Origin: Pseudomonadota bacterium | GTDB taxonomy: Bacteria; Pseudomonadota; Gammaproteobacteria; Steroidobacterales; Steroidobacteraceae | Assembly (NCBI GenBank): GCA_016713725.1 | Contig: JADJOO010000005.1 | Coordinates: 62,001 to 126,000, forward strand | Direction of reading: 5' to 3' | DNA: 64,000 bases | Shown here: positions 28,532-37,105 of the stretch, piece after piece | How positions within the stretch are numbered: position 1 is the first letter of the stretch | Layout of the letters: every line of letters begins with the position of its first letter | Program-made: the position numbers and the translations under genes | Notes under the pieces: model-generated | What the model saw: only the letters and a program-made list of their open reading frames with translations | What the model was told of the DNA's origin: nothing | Database searches by the model: none

Positions 28532-28664
28532 GCCCCGTCCGGGTGCGCCCGCAACGGGTTTCGAGGCCGGGCCGTCCGCGACATGGACGTCGCGGCCGGA
28601 GCCCCCGTGGATGGGTTTACGGCGTCCCGGCCCGAAATCCGGTGCAGGCGCACCCGGACGGGGC
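28532..28664. repeat. 133-bp palindromic intergenic element
   Basis: Terminal 18-bp perfect inverted repeats (28532-28549 and 28647-28664, beginning GCCCCGTCCGGGTGCGCC) enclose a second imperfect pair (GTTTCGAGGCCGGGCC with GGCCCGAAAT) and an inner hairpin CCGCGAC...GTCGCGG. The nested symmetry predicts a long, branched RNA or DNA structure. It resembles dispersed intergenic elements seen in GC-rich gammaproteobacteria, from memory. It separates uvrA from avtA, which converge here, so it may terminate both. Confidence 0.6.
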
Positions 28665-28668
28665 TGCA

Positions 28669-29937
28669 TCACCCGCCCTCGTACGCCCGGCGCACTTCCT
28701 CGGCGAGGATCGCAATGCCGGCCCGCACGCTCTCGGGCGGTTGCGCGTAGCTCAGGCGCAGGCATTCGTGCTGGTGGGGATCGTCCTGTTCGACGCCCGG
28801 GAAAAAATGGTGTCCCGACAGCACGAGCACGTCGCGCTGCTTCAGCCGTCGATAGAGTTCGTCGCTCGAAATCGGCAGGCCCGGGAACCACAACCACAGG
28901 AAGAAAGCGCCTTCGGGCCGGTGAATCCGCAGCGGCAGGCCGGCGCAGGCCGCGCGCAACGCCTGCACGGCTGCGGCACTTTGCGCCAGGTAGTGCGGTC
29001 GCAGGTGATTGCGGCAGAGTCTGGTGAGTTCACCGCTGCGCAACAGTGGCTCGACGATGACCGGCCCGGTCGACGGTGGCGCAAGTGCGGCCGTCGCATT
29101 GAATGCGGTCAGTGCTTCGATGATCGATTCGTCCGCCACGATGATGCCGGTGCGCGCCGCCGGCAGTCCCAGCTTCGACAGGCTGAGGCACAGCACGACA
29201 TTTGGATTCCACAGCGAATCGAGGTGCTCATGCTGAATCCCGGGAAACGGCAGGCCGTAGGCCGCATCGACGATGAACGGCACCCGGCGCGCGCGGGCGA
29301 GCGCATCGAGCCGCTGAAGTTCTTCGATCGTCAGGACGTTGCCTGACGGATTGGTGGGGCGCGAGACGCACAGCGCTCCTATGTCGTCAGGCACGTCGAG
29401 TCGATCGAAATCGACGAAGTACTTGAAGTACCCGTCATCAAGCTCACGGATTGCGGCGGGCCGCGCGAGCAGCATGCCCGGAGTGAGGCCGACGTCGGCG
29501 TAGCCGATGTACTCCGGTGCCAGAGGCAGCAGGATGCGGGAATGGCCGCCGTCGGTGCGCTCGCCGGCGAACAAGTTGAACAGGAAGAAGAATGCCGACT
29601 GGCTGCCGCTCGTCAGTCCGACATTTCCCGCCGTCAAGGGCCAGCCGAATTCATTGCACAACGAAAGCGCGACGGCCTCGCGAAACCCGAGATCGCCCTC
29701 GGGCGCGGAATACCCGGCGATGAACCGGCCGAACTGGACGGGATCCGCTGCGATTTCCTCGAGCCGCCGCCGGTAAACGGCTTCGACCGGAGCGATGCGC
29801 GCGGGATTGCCGCCACCGAGCATGCGAATGTCGGCTTCGCCCCCACGCGCCATGGCGGTGCCCAGGTCCGCCATCAGTTCGAGCGCGCCCGTGGGCCGCG
29901 CCATGCGCGCTGCAAATCGTGTCCCGAACGTCCTCAT
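28669..29937 (-). CDS. avtA: Valine-pyruvate aminotransferase
   Basis: 422 residues, PLP fold type I. GGGNPARIA near the start, SGSQSAFFFLFNLFAG and the PLP-lysine context LSLSKLGLPAARTG are typical of AvtA, which interconverts valine and alanine with their keto acids. Length matches. ATG 29937 begins the family N-terminus. It is divergent from the HAD hydrolase with 49 bases between starts. Confidence 0.83.
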   Translation of the reverse strand: MRTFGTRFAARMARPTGALELMADLGTAMARGGEADIRMLGGGNPARIAPVEAVYRRRLEEIAADPVQFGRFIAGYSAPEGDLGFREAVALSLCNEFGWPLTAGNVGLTSGSQSAFFFLFNLFAGERTDGGHSRILLPLAPEYIGYADVGLTPGMLLARPAAIRELDDGYFKYFVDFDRLDVPDDIGALCVSRPTNPSGNVLTIEELQRLDALARARRVPFIVDAAYGLPFPGIQHEHLDSLWNPNVVLCLSLSKLGLPAARTGIIVADESIIEALTAFNATAALAPPSTGPVIVEPLLRSGELTRLCRNHLRPHYLAQSAAAVQALRAACAGLPLRIHRPEGAFFLWLWFPGLPISSDELYRRLKQRDVLVLSGHHFFPGVEQDDPHQHECLRLSYAQPPESVRAGIAILAEEVRRAYEGG

Positions 29938-29986
29938 GTAGACTCGCCGCCTGCATTGATTCGCGGCGCATCATACGGCAATCCTC

Positions 29987-30697
29987 ATGGTCCGCATCCG
30001 GGCGATCATCTTCGATCTCGACAACACCCTCTGGGACGTGTGGCCGGTCATCGTGCGCGCCGAGCACGCGATGCACGACTTCCTGGCGCGGCACTTTCCC
30101 AGGGTGACCGAGCGACACGACCTGCGCTCGATGCGCGACGTGCGCGCGCGCATGGCCACCGACCATCCGGCGATGCAGCACGACTTCACCTGGTTGCGAC
30201 TCGAGGCTCTGCGCCAACATGCGCGCGAGGTCGGGTATCCCGAGGCCATGGCCGACCATGCGTTCGACGCGTTCTACCGGGCACGCAACGAGGTGACGCT
30301 CTACGACGACGTGCGTCCCGTACTTGAGGTGCTGGCGCGTGACTATCGCCTGTTCGCATTGAGCAACGGCAATGCGGACCTTTCCCTGTGCGGCATCGGC
30401 CAGTACTTCGAGATGGGACTGGCAGCGCGGGAGGCAGGGATGCTCAAGCCTGATCCGCGAATCTTCGGGATCCTGCTCGAGCGTGCCGGGCTCGCAGCCC
30501 ACGAGGTCGTGCACGTCGGCGACGATGCGGAAGCCGACGTCGAAGGTGCGCGCGCCGCCGGCGTGCTGCCGGTCTGGTTGAACCGCGAAGCCACGCCCTG
30601 GCCGCGTGCATCCGAGCCGCCCGCAATCACAATTCGCGGACTCAATGAGCTGGCTGCTGCGATTGCGCCAGCGCCTCAGGCCCGCGCCAGCACGTAG
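29987..30697 (+). CDS. HAD-superfamily hydrolase (subfamily IA)
   Basis: 236 residues with the four HAD motifs: FDLDNTLWD (nucleophile Asp), ALSNGN, the lysine in GMLKPDPRIFG, and HVGDDAEADVEGARAAG. Likely a small-molecule phosphatase (YigB/FMN-phosphatase-like). The substrate is not predictable. The 3' end overlaps the convergent mobB by about 20 bases. Confidence 0.83.
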   Translation: MVRIRAIIFDLDNTLWDVWPVIVRAEHAMHDFLARHFPRVTERHDLRSMRDVRARMATDHPAMQHDFTWLRLEALRQHAREVGYPEAMADHAFDAFYRARNEVTLYDDVRPVLEVLARDYRLFALSNGNADLSLCGIGQYFEMGLAAREAGMLKPDPRIFGILLERAGLAAHEVVHVGDDAEADVEGARAAGVLPVWLNREATPWPRASEPPAITIRGLNELAAAIAPAPQARAST

Positions 30698-31173
30698 TCC
30701 AGCACCGCCGCGTCGTCATCGAGCGGCAGGCAGGATAGATTGCCGCGTGCGGTGAAAATCGCGACGTCGTCTGTCGCCACCGCCAGGATGCCCTGGTCCT
30801 CGAAAGCGAGCGGCGCCTGGCCGCAACTGGCGCGGTACACCTCGAGCCGCAGGTTCACTTCGCGCTTGTAACCCTCGACCAGCGCCAGGTCGCAGGGCGC
30901 CAGCTTCGACAGCAGTTCCACCAGCGAAGGTTCCGGTACGCCGCGATGCTCGTGCATCAGCGCCCAGCGTTCGGCCGATGCGACCAGCACTTCATGCGCG
31001 CCGGCCTCGCGATGCAGGTGGCTGTCCTTGCCGGGGCGATCGATTTCGAAAGTATGATGTGCGTGCTTGATCGTAGACACACGCAGCCCGCGCTGCGAGG
31101 CGAGTCGCACCAGCCGGGTGACAAGGTGCGTCTTGCCGGAATTCTTGCGACCCACGATGCCGAAGACTTTCAT
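30676..31173 (-). CDS. mobB: Molybdopterin-guanine dinucleotide biosynthesis adaptor protein
   Basis: 165 residues. P-loop GRKNSGKTHLV near residue 8-18, TIKHAHH and LALVEGYKRE are characteristic of MobB, which binds GTP and helps MobA attach GMP to molybdopterin. No other Mo-cofactor gene is adjacent. ATG 31173 starts directly with the family MKVFGIVGRKN. Confidence 0.88.
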   Translation of the reverse strand: MKVFGIVGRKNSGKTHLVTRLVRLASQRGLRVSTIKHAHHTFEIDRPGKDSHLHREAGAHEVLVASAERWALMHEHRGVPEPSLVELLSKLAPCDLALVEGYKREVNLRLEVYRASCGQAPLAFEDQGILAVATDDVAIFTARGNLSCLPLDDDAAVLDYVLARA

Positions 31174-31362
31174 GCTGCGTCGCCGTTGAACGATACGCGC
31201 ATGGTACCGATCCGTGCGCTGGCTCGCAGATCGCACTACGTGCCCCTTGAAAAATCCTTGCGACTGCCTTTAGTTTCAGCTGCGTGGGACAAAGCTCGCG
31301 GCGACGCGATCTGTCAGCAGGCGCGATCGCTGGCTGCCAACGGCACTGCGGAGGAACGCGGC

Positions 31363-31983
31363 ATGGCGGACGATCCGACGATTGACGTGCGCAATTTGCG
31401 GGAGTTCTTCCGCGATTCGGTCCATGCCGCGCTCGAGCGGCAACGGGTCGAGGTCAAGGACCACACCGAACATTACGTCGTCAACCTGCTGACGATGTTC
31501 GCGCGATCGGACGCCCTGTTCGACGGCGCCTCCGGCCGACCGCAACTCAAACCCCTGGCACTGATGCTGGCGGAAGCGGGCGAAGCACCGACGCGCGAGG
31601 ACCGCCTGCGCACGCTGCAGCGGCTCGGCGACGTCTCGCTGTTCATGGCCGGCTTCTTCGCGCAGGGCTTCGCGCGACGACTGGTCGACATCGACTATCA
31701 CATTGCCATGGGTGGCCGTGCCTACGGCACGCTCGCCGACTCGTGCCGCACTAGTGGTCGCAGGCGGGCACTGGGCGTCGTTTTCACCGAACTCGCACAC
31801 AAGTTCCAGCGGCTCGTCGATGCGCTGAACGACGTGAGCGAGATGGCGCGCCGCCACGATCACCGCGATGTGCTGCGCCAGTACGAAATCTGGCTCAAGA
31901 CCGGCAGTCCGCGTGCGCATGGCATCCTGCGCAGTCTCGGTGTCGAGCCGGCCGTCGTGCCGACCGGGCGCACTCCCAACTGA
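31363..31983 (+). CDS. Conserved hypothetical protein, first of a pair
   Basis: 206 residues, helical, no membrane segment. It begins TIDVRNLREFFRDSVHAAL and contains TEHYVVNLLTMFARSD and LMAGFFAQGFARRLVDIDYHI. GGAGGA is seven bases before ATG 31363. No function is recognised. The next gene starts nine bases after the stop and is likely co-transcribed. Confidence 0.7.
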   Translation: MADDPTIDVRNLREFFRDSVHAALERQRVEVKDHTEHYVVNLLTMFARSDALFDGASGRPQLKPLALMLAEAGEAPTREDRLRTLQRLGDVSLFMAGFFAQGFARRLVDIDYHIAMGGRAYGTLADSCRTSGRRRALGVVFTELAHKFQRLVDALNDVSEMARRHDHRDVLRQYEIWLKTGSPRAHGILRSLGVEPAVVPTGRTPN

Positions 31984-31992
31984 GGCTGGCCC

Positions 31993-32655
31993 ATGGCCTT
32001 GCTCCGGCAGAAGCAGTCACTGCTTCCGGCGCTCTACGACGCGCCTGTCGCACACGATGTGCACGATTACCTGATCACTGATCCTGCGCGTGCCGCCGCT
32101 TTGCAGGAGTTGCCGTCACCACCCGGGACCGACGAGCAGTTGCTGATCGCCGCGACTGACGATGGCCTGGAACTGGGGTTGTACCTCGATGGGTCCGTGC
32201 TGGAACGGCTTGGCCGGCGCTGTCCGCTCATCGCACTCGATGAATCGAACCTCGGCGACTACTGCACGGCCCTCGAGGGCGTGAGCCATTTCCACTACGT
32301 GACCTGGAGCGCGGGCCTCGATCGCCGCGTGTCGTTGCTCGAACTCGAACTGCAGGCCGAGGTGGACAAGTATGCGAGCGCGCTCAGCCTGCTGTTGGCG
32401 CAGCGCGAGGGCCGCTTTCCGGGCGAGCTGTTCCAGCGCTTGTTCGAAGGGTGTCGCTTCCTGCCGCACCTGACGGCTGCGGAGCGGGAGCGCTACTCCG
32501 AAGCTCACCGTTGCGCCGCGCGATTCTGCGAGCGGCTCGAGACGAGATTCCTGCGCAGGCGACAGGCCCGCCCCGCGGCATTGCTCGCGGAGTTACGGTC
32601 GTTTTATCGGCTGGGGAGCCACGCCAAGCTCAGGCACGCACTGCAGTTCGCGTGA
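31993..32655 (+). CDS. Conserved hypothetical protein, second of a pair
   Basis: 220 residues, soluble. Conserved-looking stretches include HDYLITDP, ALEGVSHFHYVTWSA and ELQAEVDKYASAL. No domain recognised. Its tight spacing with the gene at 31363 suggests a functional pair or complex. Confidence 0.7.
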   Translation: MALLRQKQSLLPALYDAPVAHDVHDYLITDPARAAALQELPSPPGTDEQLLIAATDDGLELGLYLDGSVLERLGRRCPLIALDESNLGDYCTALEGVSHFHYVTWSAGLDRRVSLLELELQAEVDKYASALSLLLAQREGRFPGELFQRLFEGCRFLPHLTAAERERYSEAHRCAARFCERLETRFLRRRQARPAALLAELRSFYRLGSHAKLRHALQFA

Positions 32656-32671
32656 GCTCGCCCGGGCGGTC

Positions 32672-33061
32672 TCACTCCTCGGGGTCGCTGGATTCCCCGG
32701 CCTTACGCTTCGCATCGATCCATTTCGAGAGCTCGCGCAAGTCCATCTTTTTCAATCGCGCCGTCTTGCCAAGTGACCCGCTGTCGTACGGGTTGTAGCC
32801 GATCTTCAGTCCCTTCGGGTTGTCCCGGACCGAATTCCGCGTGCCGTCGTCGTCGACTACGTCGAGTCCCGGATCGACCAGGACGCGCAGCCGCTCGATG
32901 GCGCCGGCGGTGTCGTCCGCCTGGAGAACGTCCTCGTTCGCCCATTGCCACGTGATGTTGCCGCGATCGTCCTCGGCCAGGCGACCGGGCTCGCCCGGCT
33001 CCGTTGGGGCCGGCGGCAGTGCCGGGATGCCCGGCGGCTTGCGCGAAGATTCGTCGGCCAT
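32672..33061 (-). CDS. Small conserved hypothetical protein
   Basis: About 129 residues: a proline-rich start, RGNITWQWANEDVLQADDT, KIGYNPYDSG, and a charged tail with a KMDLRELSKWIDAKRK helix. No catalytic motif. ATG 33061 chosen over the upstream 33118 because the latter lacks a ribosome site, though neither is strong. Confidence 0.6.
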   Translation of the reverse strand: MADESSRKPPGIPALPPAPTEPGEPGRLAEDDRGNITWQWANEDVLQADDTAGAIERLRVLVDPGLDVVDDDGTRNSVRDNPKGLKIGYNPYDSGSLGKTARLKKMDLRELSKWIDAKRKAGESSDPEE

Positions 33062-33140
33062 GGGGTCTCGTTCAGTCTTCTGCAGGACGGACGTCGGCCG
33101 TAATGCTACAAAATGCAAGAATCCAGCAGTGTGAAGTGCA

Positions 33141-33698
33141 TCACGTTCTCGGTCGGACGACAGCCCCGGCGCGCGCCTCGGCCTGCAGGCGGGCCTGGGC
33201 CCAGAACAGGCCGATGGTCGTCTTGGCGTCCTGCAGCCTGCCGCCTGCAGCCAGCGCCGTGGCCTCCGTCATCGGTACCCAGCGCGCCTCGAAGACTTCG
33301 TGGGCTTCCGGCGCCGCACCACATGGCGCCAGTCCTCGCGCCAGGAAGACGTGGATGACCTCGGTGAACACGCCGGGCGAACTGAAGAACCGGCCCAGGC
33401 GTCTCCAGTACCGCGCGGTCACGCCCGCTTCTTCGGCCAGCTCGCGTTTCGCGCACCGTAGCGGTGGCTCCCGGTTGTCGATCTTGCCGGCCGGCAACTC
33501 AGTGATCCAGCCACCCGCTGCATGGCGGTATTGCCGCAGCAGGCAAACTCGACCGCTCGCATCGAGCGCGACGACGACGGCTCCACCCGGGTGGTGAGCA
33601 ACTTCCAGCGCCACTACCGCGCCATTCGGCAGTTTGACGCGCTCGACGTTGAGCTTGAGGACCTTGCCCGTGTAGACGTTGCGGACCCTGCCAGCCAT
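33141..33698 (-). CDS. Nudix hydrolase (ADP-ribose pyrophosphatase-like)
   Basis: 185 residues with a complete Nudix box (GKIDNREPPLRCAKRELAEE then AGV) and the preceding LLRQYRHA strand typical of ADP-ribose pyrophosphatases, which hydrolyse nucleoside diphosphate-X bonds with magnesium. ATG 33698 follows GGGGAAAGG. It is divergent from the aldehyde dehydrogenase. Confidence 0.84.
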   Translation of the reverse strand: MAGRVRNVYTGKVLKLNVERVKLPNGAVVALEVAHHPGGAVVVALDASGRVCLLRQYRHAAGGWITELPAGKIDNREPPLRCAKRELAEEAGVTARYWRRLGRFFSSPGVFTEVIHVFLARGLAPCGAAPEAHEVFEARWVPMTEATALAAGGRLQDAKTTIGLFWAQARLQAEARAGAVVRPRT

Positions 33699-33815
33699 GC
33701 CTTTCCCCGACCCCGACGATCCCGCATTCTGCATTTGGTGCGCCGCACCAAGCCAGCTCGCCGTATGGTAGCGTTGTGGCACGTCGGGGGTGCTTGCAGG
33801 CCGCGGGAGACGGGG

Positions 33816-35195
33816 ATGACGACAGCAGAATCGATACCGGACGTGCTGCAGCGCGTGCGGGCCACGTTTACGACCGGGAAAACGCGCCCGATCGAATGGC
33901 GGTTGCACCAGCTTGGCGAACTCGCCCGGATGATGCGCGAGCACGAGGCGGATTTCGCCGAGGCGCTCCAGGCCGACCTGCACAAGGGCAGTTTCGAAAC
34001 GGCGCTCAGCGAACTCGGTTTCGTCGCGAGCGAGGCGAAATACGCAAGCAAGCACCTGCACCGCTGGGCCCGGCCCAAGCGCGTGACTACGCCGATGATG
34101 GCGCTCCCGGGAAGCAGCTACATCCAGCCCGAGCCCAAGGGCGTCGTGCTGATCATCGCCCCCTGGAACTATCCGCTGTCGATGGTGTGCGCCCCGCTGG
34201 TCGGTGCGATCGCCGCCGGCAACTGCGCGGTGATGAAGCCATCTGAAGTCACCACGAACACCTCGGCGGCAATCGCCCGGATCCTGCCGCGCTACCTCGA
34301 CAAGGACGCCTTCGCCGTGGTCGAAGGCGGTGTACCGGAGACGACCGAGCTGCTCGAAAACCAGTTCGACCACATCCTCTACACCGGCAACGAGCGCGTC
34401 GCGCGCATCGTGATGACCGCCGCCGCGAAGCACCTGACCCCATGCACCCTCGAGCTGGGGGGCAAGAGCCCGTGCCTGGTCGACAAGAGCGCCAACCTCG
34501 AGGTCGCGGCGTCGCGCATCGCCTGGGGAAAGTTCATCAATGCCGGACAGACCTGTGTCGCGCCCGATCACGTGCTGGTGCACAAGGCGGTGGCCACGCA
34601 GTTCACCGAGCTCCTGGCGGCAAAAATCAAGGAGTTCTACGGCGAAGACCCGGGGCAGAGCCCCGACTACTGCCGAATTGCGAGCGAGCGCCACGCCGCG
34701 CGGTTTGCCAGGCTGCTGGAAGGGCAGAGGATCCACACTGGCGGGCAGGTGGACGTGGCAAAGCGTTACGTCGCCCCGACGATCGTGCTGGATCCGGCGC
34801 CCGACTCCGAACTGATGCAGGAGGAGATCTTCGGTCCGGTGCTGCCGATCATCACCGTCGACGAGATGCACCACGCGATCAAGTTTGTCGCCGACCGGCC
34901 GAAGCCGCTTGCCCTGTACCTGTTCACGAAGAGCAAGGCGCTCGAAGCGGCCGTGCTGGACAAGCTGAGCGCCGGCAGCGTCTGCATCAACGACGCGGTG
35001 ATCTTCATGGTCTCGCCGGAGCTGCCGTTCGGTGGCATCGGCAACAGTGGCATGGGCCGCTACACCGGCTGGTACGGCTTCGAAACGTTCAGCCACATGA
35101 AGCCCGTCATGAAGCGCGGCTTTCGCTTCGACGCGCCGATGCGCTATCCGCCGTACAACGACTTCAAGCGCAGGTTCATGGAACTCGTCCGCTAG
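33816..35195 (+). CDS. Class 3-type aldehyde dehydrogenase
   Basis: 459 residues. NAD(P) site and catalysis are intact: PWNYPLSMVCAPLVGAIAAGN, catalytic Glu in LELGGKSP, catalytic Cys in NAGQTCVAPDHVLVH, EEIFGPVLPII. The shorter length and PYR/WYGFETFSHMKPV tail fit the ALDH3 (fatty/coniferyl aldehyde) group. ATG 33816 is preceded by GGGAG. It overlaps the convergent DUF4136 gene by four bases. Confidence 0.88.
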   Translation: MTTAESIPDVLQRVRATFTTGKTRPIEWRLHQLGELARMMREHEADFAEALQADLHKGSFETALSELGFVASEAKYASKHLHRWARPKRVTTPMMALPGSSYIQPEPKGVVLIIAPWNYPLSMVCAPLVGAIAAGNCAVMKPSEVTTNTSAAIARILPRYLDKDAFAVVEGGVPETTELLENQFDHILYTGNERVARIVMTAAAKHLTPCTLELGGKSPCLVDKSANLEVAASRIAWGKFINAGQTCVAPDHVLVHKAVATQFTELLAAKIKEFYGEDPGQSPDYCRIASERHAARFARLLEGQRIHTGGQVDVAKRYVAPTIVLDPAPDSELMQEEIFGPVLPIITVDEMHHAIKFVADRPKPLALYLFTKSKALEAAVLDKLSAGSVCINDAVIFMVSPELPFGGIGNSGMGRYTGWYGFETFSHMKPVMKRGFRFDAPMRYPPYNDFKRRFMELVR

Positions 35196-35707
35196 GGCTG
35201 CAGCGGGAAACTGCTGAAGATATCCGCGACCGCCGCATCGAGCACGGGCCCGAGGTTGTCGGTCGTCCGCTGCGTAACCCTGCCGAGGGCGAAGCCTTCC
35301 CAGACCAGTTGCCGCCGGGCAGCGTCGACTATGTCGATCCCCAGCGTGCCTTTCGTGTACTGGCGGATTTCGGTCTGCTGGTACATCGGCCAGGTGCTGT
35401 AAAAGCCCCGCCGGTGGCTATGGAAGTTGCGCGAGTGGACTACCGGTGTTTGCGTGACGCGCAGACGCTGGTCGAGATCGGCGCTGAAGTTCACCAGCAG
35501 GTCAGGACTGGTGTCCGTGCGCTGCAGGCCTCGGGCCACCAGTTCGCGTTCCGCCGAGGCCACCAGCTGCTGTGAAATCAGCGACTGATAGCCCGCACGA
35601 TCGGTGGCGAGCGGCTCGATGAAGCCGAACGTGCGGAAGCTCTTGAAATCGACACTTGCATCGACGTTGCTGCGAATCGTCGGGCCTGAGGCACAACCAG
35701 TGACCAC
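35192..35707 (-). CDS. DUF4136 lipoprotein
   Basis: 171 residues with DFKSFRTFGFIEP, SPDLLVNFSADLDQRL and GTLGIDIVDAARRQLVWEG, the pattern of DUF4136 outer-membrane lipoproteins of unknown role. The sequence VVTGC is a lipobox, so the GTG at 35707 leaves almost no signal peptide. The upstream codons encode a plausible hydrophobic stretch (INACCSLLSLPVVTGC) but with no ATG, GTG or TTG; the real start may be CTG or ATT, or the N-terminus may contain an error. Confidence 0.7.
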   Translation of the reverse strand: MVTGCASGPTIRSNVDASVDFKSFRTFGFIEPLATDRAGYQSLISQQLVASAERELVARGLQRTDTSPDLLVNFSADLDQRLRVTQTPVVHSRNFHSHRRGFYSTWPMYQQTEIRQYTKGTLGIDIVDAARRQLVWEGFALGRVTQRTTDNLGPVLDAAVADIFSSFPLQP

Positions 35708-35909
35708 CGGCAGGCTCAGCAGCGAGCAGCAGGCGTTGATGGAAATGTCGCTGGTTCTCGATGACTCTCCCGGCGCGGCGATAATCAGGCATGTTAGGCC
35801 TGCAGGATGCTCGCCTTCAAGCCGGCGGGCATTGCCAGTCGATGGCGTTGCCTCGATCGCAGGACCAGCCTGCGTTCGCCCAGCATTGCGCGCGACAGCC
35901 GTCGATCGG

Positions 35910-36519
35910 TCAACGGCTCTTCGCGTGATATTCGAGGTTCGGCATCATGTCGACCGCGGTCGCCATCCGGTTCGACAGGTTGAAGAATGCAGTCACCGAG
36001 GCGATGTCCCAGATCGAGCGATCGTCGAATCCCGCGTTACGCAGTGCGGCACGATCCTCGTCGACGACGGCAGCGGGCGTCACGGTCAGCTTGTGCGCAA
36101 AGTCCAGCATCGCCCGCTGCCGCGGCGTCAGCGCCGCCGCGCGGTAGTTCATGACCAGCAATTCGCCGAGCGCCGGGTCGCCCGAAAGTTCGCGCACCGC
36201 CTGCCCGTGCGCCACCTGGCAGTAATAGCAGCGATTGGCCGACGAGACGACCACCGCGATCATCTCGCTCGAGCTTGCTGAGCGTCGAGTCCTCGAGCAT
36301 CAGTTCGTTGTAGAAGCCGATGAACGCGCGCAGCTTCTTCTCGTCGAAGGTGTAGGCGGCGAGAACGTTCGGCAGGAAGCCGATCTTCTCGTCGCACATG
36401 CGGAAGTACTTCTGCAGGTCTGGCGGCAACGACTCGCGCGGTGGCAACGGCAGGTCGAGCGCGGTCACGTGTGACGGCTGTGACGGATATCGCTCCGCCT
36501 GCGGTGCGTCGCTGGTCAT
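35910..36519 (-). CDS. AhpD-like peroxidase-related protein with a frameshift
   Basis: About 203 codons in two frames. From ATG 36519 (AAGGA upstream) the first frame reads DLPLPPRESLPPDLQKYF ... LEDSTLSKLER, then loses homology. The next frame resumes with EMIAVVVSSANRCYYCQVAHG, the redox-active CxxC plus His typical of carboxymuconolactone decarboxylase/AhpD peroxidase-related enzymes. The break is at about 36265 in a CG-rich run, consistent with loss of two bases (GAGCGCGAG to GAGCGAG). Either recently inactivated or a consensus error. Confidence 0.72.
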
Positions 36520-36548
36520 CGGATTTCCTTCGGCATCGGCTGCAACGG

Positions 36549-36977
36549 CTACTGGTCGACGCGGTCGACGGACGCCTGGCCCGATATGCGCGCGCGGATG
36601 TGCGCCCACGACATGCCGATGCCGAGCAGCAGGCCAAGGCAGGACAATACCACCCACGCCATCGTCGACTTGTCGGCAGTGGAGAGCCAGCCTCGCGCGA
36701 CCATCCACCACACGATCGCGGCGAACAGCGCCAGCAGCAGCACGACGCCGATGGTGCCCATCGACGAGAACGTCGAACGGATGAAGAACAGCCAGGCGCC
36801 GAGCAACAGGATGCCGGCGATCACGACCACCGGCTGCACCGGTGTCAGGTTCTGCTGCAACCAGTGAAAGGATGAGTGCCCGGTCGGATTGAACGTCAGG
36901 AAGACGATCGCCAGTGAAAACACCACGCGCATGACGACGCTGCCGATGTCGAACTCGTCGCTGTTCCCTTTCGCCAT
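36549..36977 (-). CDS. DUF6524-type membrane protein
   Basis: About 142 residues with four membrane segments. VVMRVVFSLAIVFLTFNPTG followed by SFHWL is the family opening. Function unknown. I chose ATG 36977, which has a GGA element nearby, over ATG 36995, which has none. It precedes the AhpD-like gene by 29 bases. Confidence 0.66.
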   Translation of the reverse strand: MAKGNSDEFDIGSVVMRVVFSLAIVFLTFNPTGHSSFHWLQQNLTPVQPVVVIAGILLLGAWLFFIRSTFSSMGTIGVVLLLALFAAIVWWMVARGWLSTADKSTMAWVVLSCLGLLLGIGMSWAHIRARISGQASVDRVDQ

Positions 36978-37030
36978 TTTCCAGTCCAATCCCATGTAGT
37001 CGAAACGAAACCCCGCACGACCGGCATCTT

Positions 37031-37060
37031 ACTAACCCCCATCCCCAACCCCTAACCCCT
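37031..37060. repeat. TAACCCC heptamer repeat, half element
   Basis: The complementary orientation of the GGGGTTA family (ACTAACCCCCATCCCCAACC then CCTAACCCC). It lies between the DUF6524 start and the helicase promoter region. Confidence 0.7.
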
Positions 37061-37065
37061 TCTAC

Positions 37066-37094
37066 TGGATATCCATACAGCCGCTCCCTATAGT
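37066..37094 (+). promoter_or_regulatory. Candidate promoter for the UvrD-like helicase
   Basis: TGGATA (37066-37071) and TATAGT (37089-37094) with a 17-base spacer resemble sigma-70 boxes. The predicted start site is only a few bases before ATG 37106, and no Shine-Dalgarno is visible, so the mRNA could be nearly leaderless. Confidence 0.35.
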
Positions 37095-37105
37095 GACTGC
37101 CTGCC

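Noticed and set aside
33750..35096. Upstream extension of the Nudix frame by 450 codons
   Set aside because: Antisense to the aldehyde dehydrogenase; the Nudix gene starts cleanly at ATG 33698 with a ribosome site.
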